Source: Proteobacteria bacterium SG_bin9 (GTDB lineage: Bacteria > Pseudomonadota > Alphaproteobacteria > Rhizobiales > Xanthobacteraceae). From it: a DNA stretch of 64,000 bases. The notes under the pieces were generated by a model, which saw nothing but the letters and a program-made list of their open reading frames with translations, did not search any database and had not been told where the DNA came from. Made by a program: the position numbers and the translations under genes. This document shows, one piece after another, positions 59,834 through 64,000 of the stretch (its first letter is position 1; the number at the start of each line of letters is the position of its first letter). The stretch spans positions 132,314 to 196,313 of the forward strand of contig LWDM01000059.1 of NCBI GenBank assembly GCA_002083525.1, in the 5' to 3' direction.

Positions 59834-60721
59834 TCAGGCGCCGGCGGACGATGTTTCGTCAACGACGCCATTGCGCAGAATACCGATATTCTCGGCTTCG
59901 ACCTCAACGATATCGCCGGGTTTAAGGAATCGCGGTGGATCGAAGCGCGCGCCGGCGCCGGTCGGCGTGCCGGTGACGATCACGTCCCCCGGAACGAGGG
60001 TGGTGAAGGTTGAGATGTAGTTGATCAGGTAGCGAAAGTTGAAAATCATGCGGCTGGTGCGGTCGTCCTGCCGCAATTCGCCATTGACCCGTCCCGTCAG
60101 ACGGACGTCCGCGATCTGCTCCTCGCCGGTGTAAGGCAACATCCACGGTCCGAGGCTTCCCGACGAATCGAAATTCTTGCCCTGGGTGACGTTGAATTTC
60201 GCGTGCCGCACCCAGTCGCGCAGCGTTCCCTCGTTGCACAACGTCACGCCGGCGATGTGATCGAGCGCCGCGCGTTCCGGAATATGCCGGCCGGGCTTAC
60301 CGATGATCAGCACCAGCTCCGCTTCATAGTCGAGTTGCGCCGATGCATTCGGCCGGATCAGCGGCGAGCCGTGGCCAGTGAACGAGCGCGGCGTGCGCAG
60401 GAACATGCTCGGATACTTCGGAGCCGCCTGGCCATCCTTGTACTCTTCGTTGCGGTCCGGGTAGTTCACGCCGATGCAGATGATCTTCTCCGGCGCGGGA
60501 ATCGGCGGCATCAAGGTGACGGCATCGAGCGGCAGGTCGCTACTACGGCGCGCGGCCGCATCCACCAGATGCCCGGTTGCACCGGCCGCGATGACTTCAC
60601 GCAGCGACGGATAGGCGGAGCGAAAGTCCGCACTCAAATCGACGACGCCTGTGCCGAGAACAGCGCCATATCCCGGAACGCCGTCGTGCAGCCAGGATGC
60701 GAGATAGATCGGGTTTGTCAT
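59834..60721 (-). CDS. hpaG: HpaG-like fumarylacetoacetase-fold decarboxylase/isomerase
   Basis: This 295-residue FAH-family enzyme fits the decarboxylase/isomerase step of homoprotocatechuate breakdown. It shows CIGVNYPDRNEEYKDG, the metal-binding DYEAELVLIIGKPG and TGTPTGAGARFDPPRFLKPG. E. coli HpaG is a tandem fusion of about 430 residues; this is the single-unit form, so which of the two activities it has is not certain. It starts 4 bases after the hpaH stop. Confidence 0.82.
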   Translation of the reverse strand: MTNPIYLASWLHDGVPGYGAVLGTGVVDLSADFRSAYPSLREVIAAGATGHLVDAAARRSSDLPLDAVTLMPPIPAPEKIICIGVNYPDRNEEYKDGQAAPKYPSMFLRTPRSFTGHGSPLIRPNASAQLDYEAELVLIIGKPGRHIPERAALDHIAGVTLCNEGTLRDWVRHAKFNVTQGKNFDSSGSLGPWMLPYTGEEQIADVRLTGRVNGELRQDDRTSRMIFNFRYLINYISTFTTLVPGDVIVTGTPTGAGARFDPPRFLKPGDIVEVEAENIGILRNGVVDETSSAGA

Positions 60722-60725
60722 GGGT

Positions 60726-61532
60726 TCATCCGAAGTAGCAGCTCACGGTTCCGAAGGGACCATAATCCGCGTGGAATGTATCGCCTTTGCGCGCCTCGAT
60801 GGCACGGATAAAGGAGCCGGCCAGCACAACCTGATTGGCTTCGAGGGCATGCCCGGTCGCGGCAATCTTGTTGGCAAGCCACGCAACCCCGGTCGCTGGA
60901 TGATTCAGTACGCCGGCGGCGAGCCCGGTTTCTTCCAGCACCCCGTTACGATAGCACAGCGCGCCGACCCAGCGCAGATCGGTGTCGAGCGGACGGAAGG
61001 GCCGCCCGCCAATCACGATGCCGGCATTGGCAGCGTTGTCGGCAACAGTGTCGACAATCTTGCGGGTCGCCTTGGTCGCGGCATCGATCCGCTCGATGCG
61101 GGTGTCGAGAATTTCCAGCGCCGGCACCACATAGGCGGTCGCGTCGAGCACGTCGAAGATCGTGCAGTTCGGCCCCCTGAGGCGATGCTTCAACACGAAC
61201 GCAAGTTCCGCTTCCACCCGGCAGGCGATGAAACGGCCGGTCGGGATGGTGCTCGAGTCGTCGAAGAACATGTCGTCGAGCAGGACGCCGGAGTCCGGGG
61301 TGTCGATGTTGAGCGCACTCTGCATCGCACGCGAGGTGAGCCCGATCTTGTGACCGCGCGCGATGCGCCCTTCCTTGATCTTGAGACCGACCCACGCCTG
61401 TTGAATGGCATAGGCGTCGTCCAGCGTCATATCCGGATGCTGGATCGACAGCTGCCTGATCTGCGTGCGCGTCTTCTCGGCTTCGTGCAGCCGGCTAGCG
61501 GCATCGCGGATCATCTCCGGCTTCAGCGTCAT
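60726..61532 (-). CDS. hpaH: HpaH, 2-oxo-hept-4-ene-1,7-dioate hydratase
   Basis: HpaH hydrates 2-oxohept-4-ene-1,7-dioate. The 268-residue protein (family length 267) shows GHKIGLTSRAMQSALNIDTP, EAELAFVLKHRLRGPNCTIF and DLRWVGALCYRNGVLEETGL. The start MTLKPEMIRDA at 61532 follows CGGAGAAC. It is first in the hpa operon and carries an upstream TTAACATGTTAA palindrome. hpaE and hpaI are not seen in the window. Confidence 0.92.
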   Translation of the reverse strand: MTLKPEMIRDAASRLHEAEKTRTQIRQLSIQHPDMTLDDAYAIQQAWVGLKIKEGRIARGHKIGLTSRAMQSALNIDTPDSGVLLDDMFFDDSSTIPTGRFIACRVEAELAFVLKHRLRGPNCTIFDVLDATAYVVPALEILDTRIERIDAATKATRKIVDTVADNAANAGIVIGGRPFRPLDTDLRWVGALCYRNGVLEETGLAAGVLNHPATGVAWLANKIAATGHALEANQVVLAGSFIRAIEARKGDTFHADYGPFGTVSCYFG

Positions 61533-61594
61533 CAATGTTCTCCGCATGTCCAGCATGTCTCGTTGTATCCCGGCCGGTCGTGTTCGAGATGTAA

Positions 61595-61606
61595 TTAACA
61601 TGTTAA
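61595..61606. promoter_or_regulatory. Candidate HpaR operator
   Basis: The perfect 12-base palindrome TTAACATGTTAA lies 63 bases upstream of hpaH in an AT-rich window. Its form suits a MarR-family dimer such as the hpaR product. Confidence 0.6.
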
Positions 61607-61752
61607 ATTTTAGTTTGCGAGCGGGAATTTCTGGATCGCTCCCGGGCAAGCTATGGGCAAAAAAGCGCCGGCCGCTTTGAAGGCAGCCGGCAAGTCAGGG
61701 AGGACTGTTCGGCTCACGAGCGCCCTGCCGCCCGCATGCCAATCTGCCGATC

Positions 61753-61788
61753 CGCCGCGGCCGTCACGCCGCGGCCGTCACGCCGCGG
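61753..61788. repeat. Short tandem repeat spanning the chemoreceptor stop codon
   Basis: The 14-base unit CGCCGCGGCCGTCA occurs twice in full and 8 bases of a third copy follow. On the minus strand each full unit contains TGA, so the stop codon at 61778-61780 is duplicated 14 bases further on. Confidence 0.7.
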
Positions 61789-63835
61789 GTTCGCTCAAGT
61801 CATTGACCTTCAACGATGAAACGAAGATGCCGATCTGCTGGATCAGGCCGTCAAACTTTGCCCGCAAGAAGCCGACGTCCGCGAGCACGCCGCCGGTCGC
61901 CTGCTCCGCTTCCGAGACGTCTTCCGTCACCAGAACCAGGATGTCGGCGACCGCGTAGGTCGCCTTACCGGCCTCCGCGACATTGTGCGTAATCTCCCGC
62001 ACCATCGCGCTTTGCTGCTCGATTGCGACGGCGATTTCCGCAGTCGCCTCCTTCGAACGCGTCGCAAGGCCAGAGATGCGCCGCACGCTTTCGACCGTGC
62101 TCGCCGTCGCGCTTTGTATGCTCGTAATCTTTGTTTCGATGCCGCCGATTTCCTTGGCGGTCTGCGCCGCGAGGTTCTTCACCTCCTCGGCCACCACCGC
62201 GAAGCCGCGGCCGCTATCGCCCGCCCGCGCCGCCTCGATCGTCGCGTTCAGCGCCAGCAGGTTGGTCTGTTCGGCGATCTCCCGGATAACGCTGACGATG
62301 CTGCTGATTTCGAGGCACTGGGTCGCAAGGCTCTCGATCGCCGCACATGCTTCATCCACTGCAGTGGAGGTGGTGACGCAGAAGTCTGCACTTTGCGAGG
62401 TCTGTTCGGAAATGCTTTCGATCGATTGCGACACGCTACCGATCGCGGAGGAGACCGCATTGGCATTGCTTAAGGTCTGCTGAGTCGAAGCCTTGACCCT
62501 GTCGGTGTGGCGGGCGACATCGTCGATCCGCGTCTTCATCACGCCAACGCAATCGTTAACCCGGTTCGTCGCATGCGACGCCTCGTCCAGCAGATGAGCC
62601 ACCGCCCGTTCGAATTGCCGCGCCGTATCTGCGAGCAACTGGCGGCGATCGGCGCTCGACTTGCGGCGCTCCTCCTCGCCCTCGATCGTCAACCGTTGCA
62701 CCTCCTCTGCACTGCGCTTCAGAACCTCGACCGTACGGGCCATCGAGCCGATCTCGCTGCGGAGCGCGGTTCCCGGCACCGTCGTATCGAGTTTGCCTGC
62801 CGCAAGGCCCTCCATTGCCAGCGTAAGCCGGCGCAGCGGCGCGCTGACACTCTGTCCGATCAGCCAGCTCAGCAAAAGACCAAGTGCGACCATCGTCACA
62901 CCGACGCCGATCACCACGTTCCGCGCCAGCGCCTGCGACGATTGCAACGCCAGCGTCGTCGCCGTTGCTCGCTCGCGCGCCCTGCTGATCAGTTCATCCG
63001 CCTGCGGCAGCATGATCTGGATGTCGGAGTCGATGCTGGTCAGCAACGGGCCTACTCGGCTGAAGTTGGCCACCCAGCCTTCGAACGCATCGGCATAGCC
63101 CTGAAGATCGCGCCCGAACTGTTCGGCGAGTTGCGCATCGAGGCCTGCGGCCTGCAGCATGTCGCGAGACTTCTCGATCTCGCCCTTGAAGAGCTGGTGC
63201 AAGAAACCTGTACGGGTCAGACGATACTCGAAATCAAGCCGCCGCGCCGCCGCAAGCGACAGCACGAAGCGCCTCTGATCGATAGACTGCGCCGCATCGT
63301 CCCCGGCGATTCGGTCGATCGCCGCGCCGGCGCTTTGAACCTGTCCGCGAATGCCATCGCGATCGGTTAACCCGAACGCGCGCTGCTGGGCCGACAGCGT
63401 CGCGAACTTGCCGTTCACGCCGACAAGTTGATCGTCGAGTCCGCGAATCTGGCCGATGTCCTCCGAGCCGGACGACTGGTCCAGCTCGCCAATGTTCTTT
63501 CGCGCCAACCCATAGGCGGCCTCGAACGCGCCGATCAGCGGCTCGCTCGGCCGCACGGCGAACTCCCGCGCGACATTCTGGAGCGCACCGAGCGCATTCT
63601 TCAACTCAAGTCCCGCCTCGATCGACCGCAGCGCTTTTGTCGTATTGTCGAATGCGCGATCGACCTGCGCCTCGTTGAGATTGAAGCTCACGCCGTTGGC
63701 GACGAAGCCAATCACGGGGATGAGCGCCAATACCGCGATGCGCGCCCGCACCGAGGCGTACCAGGGTTGCGACACGCGCGGTTCCGGCGTCTCGCTCCCG
63801 TATGACCTTGCCGTCGCGGCTTCCGGTTCGATCAT
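61778..63835 (-). CDS. Methyl-accepting chemotaxis protein
   Basis: This 685-residue receptor has membrane helices at about 31-50 (IAVLALIPVIGFVANGVSF) and 310-330 (VVIGVGVTMVALGLLLSWLI), enclosing a periplasmic helical domain of about 260 residues. A HAMP region (SAPLRRLTLAMEGLAAGKLD) follows, then the signalling hairpin IREIAEQTNLLALNATIEAA with AGDSGRGFAVVAEEVKNLAA. The start at 63835 has GGGAG upstream. It lies between the hpa operon and a TRAP permease gene, so sensing of an aromatic acid is plausible but unproven. Confidence 0.9.
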   Translation of the reverse strand: MIEPEAATARSYGSETPEPRVSQPWYASVRARIAVLALIPVIGFVANGVSFNLNEAQVDRAFDNTTKALRSIEAGLELKNALGALQNVAREFAVRPSEPLIGAFEAAYGLARKNIGELDQSSGSEDIGQIRGLDDQLVGVNGKFATLSAQQRAFGLTDRDGIRGQVQSAGAAIDRIAGDDAAQSIDQRRFVLSLAAARRLDFEYRLTRTGFLHQLFKGEIEKSRDMLQAAGLDAQLAEQFGRDLQGYADAFEGWVANFSRVGPLLTSIDSDIQIMLPQADELISRARERATATTLALQSSQALARNVVIGVGVTMVALGLLLSWLIGQSVSAPLRRLTLAMEGLAAGKLDTTVPGTALRSEIGSMARTVEVLKRSAEEVQRLTIEGEEERRKSSADRRQLLADTARQFERAVAHLLDEASHATNRVNDCVGVMKTRIDDVARHTDRVKASTQQTLSNANAVSSAIGSVSQSIESISEQTSQSADFCVTTSTAVDEACAAIESLATQCLEISSIVSVIREIAEQTNLLALNATIEAARAGDSGRGFAVVAEEVKNLAAQTAKEIGGIETKITSIQSATASTVESVRRISGLATRSKEATAEIAVAIEQQSAMVREITHNVAEAGKATYAVADILVLVTEDVSEAEQATGGVLADVGFLRAKFDGLIQQIGIFVSSLKVNDLSEPAA

Positions 63836-63845
63836 CGGATGCTCC

Positions 63846-64000
63846 CTAGCCGAGCATGCGCTCGGGCAGCCAGATCGCCAGAATCGGAAACGCGATGAGG
63901 ATGGCGAGCCGGATCAGATCGGTGATGACGAAGGGTAAGACGCCGATAAAAATCGTCGACATCTTCACGTCCTTCACCACGCTCTTGATGACGAAGACGT
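63846..64000 (-). CDS. TRAP transporter large permease, C-terminal end
   Basis: Only the last 51 residues are in the window. The segment FVIKSVVKDVKMSTIFIGVL followed by PFVITDLIRLAILIAFP is the typical C-terminus of DctM-type TRAP large permeases. The gene runs off the right edge. It lies 10 bases before the chemoreceptor start in the same direction, so the two are probably co-transcribed. Confidence 0.85.
   Translation of the reverse strand, partial: VFVIKSVVKDVKMSTIFIGVLPFVITDLIRLAILIAFPILAIWLPERMLG

Overview
The window looks like chromosomal DNA of a GC-rich alphaproteobacterium, most likely order Hyphomicrobiales near Bradyrhizobium, Rhodopseudomonas or Afipia. The evidence is gene content (paa and hpa aromatic catabolism, a form II-type CoxSLM enzyme, many ABC, TRAP and chemotaxis genes), several exact matches to the alphaproteobacterial general-stress (EcfG) promoter GGAAC-N16-CGTT, and short extragenic palindromes of a kind common in that group. 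I see no transposase, integrase, phage gene or CRISPR array.

Layout. (1) 1-11.6 kb is a phenylacetate catabolon. It holds the 3' end of paaX, the multicomponent epoxidase paaABCDE on the plus strand, and a converging minus-strand run paaG-paaI-paaK-TetR(paaR-like)-paaZ-cytochrome P450-second thioesterase. Two related CTAGTACC-bounded hairpin elements fill the gap between the P450 and the last thioesterase. (2) 11.7-16.3 kb is a complete Liv-type ABC transporter, divergent from paaG. A TetR-type palindrome lies between them, which suggests an aromatic-acid uptake system. (3) 16.4-20.2 kb has a caspase-like domain fused to an S41 C-terminal protease, small hypothetical genes, tRNA-Ser(GGA) and a decayed tRNA-like copy beside it. 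(4) 20.2-24.3 kb is a trehalose locus (otsA; MFS transporter-otsB), each transcription unit with a perfect EcfG promoter. (5) 24.4-32.2 kb has a chemoreceptor, pcaIJ and a CoxSLM-type molybdenum hydroxylase. (6) 32.4-40.2 kb has a DUF938 protein, a CaiB-type CoA transferase, hpd with a divergent Lrp-type regulator, a metallo-beta-lactamase-fold hydrolase, DUF983, a diguanylate cyclase and hemE. (7) 40.2-42.8 kb is a compact ECF-sigma module: folE-sigma-small membrane protein on the minus strand, DUF4142-cupredoxin on the plus strand, with two mirror-image ECF promoters between them. (8) 42.8-47.7 kb has a divergent hemC homologue, small stress-type genes and an APC permease, several behind EcfG-like promoters. 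(9) 47.7-54.1 kb is a heavy-metal efflux operon (His/Cys-rich protein, chimeric membrane-fusion protein, RND pump, cupredoxin). (10) 54.3-64 kb has a PAS-GGDEF cyclase, a TAXI-type TRAP binding protein, the homoprotocatechuate meta-cleavage genes hpaH-G-F-D with hpaR, a chemoreceptor and the 3' end of a TRAP large permease.

How the genes fit together. The catabolic genes funnel phenylacetate (paa), 4-hydroxyphenylpyruvate (hpd), homoprotocatechuate (hpa) and 3-oxoadipate (pcaIJ) towards central metabolism, with matching uptake systems and chemoreceptors. A second theme is stress: trehalose synthesis, permease and small secreted proteins under EcfG-type promoters, an autonomous ECF-sigma module, and metal efflux. 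All calls are from reading the sequence; no database search was run.
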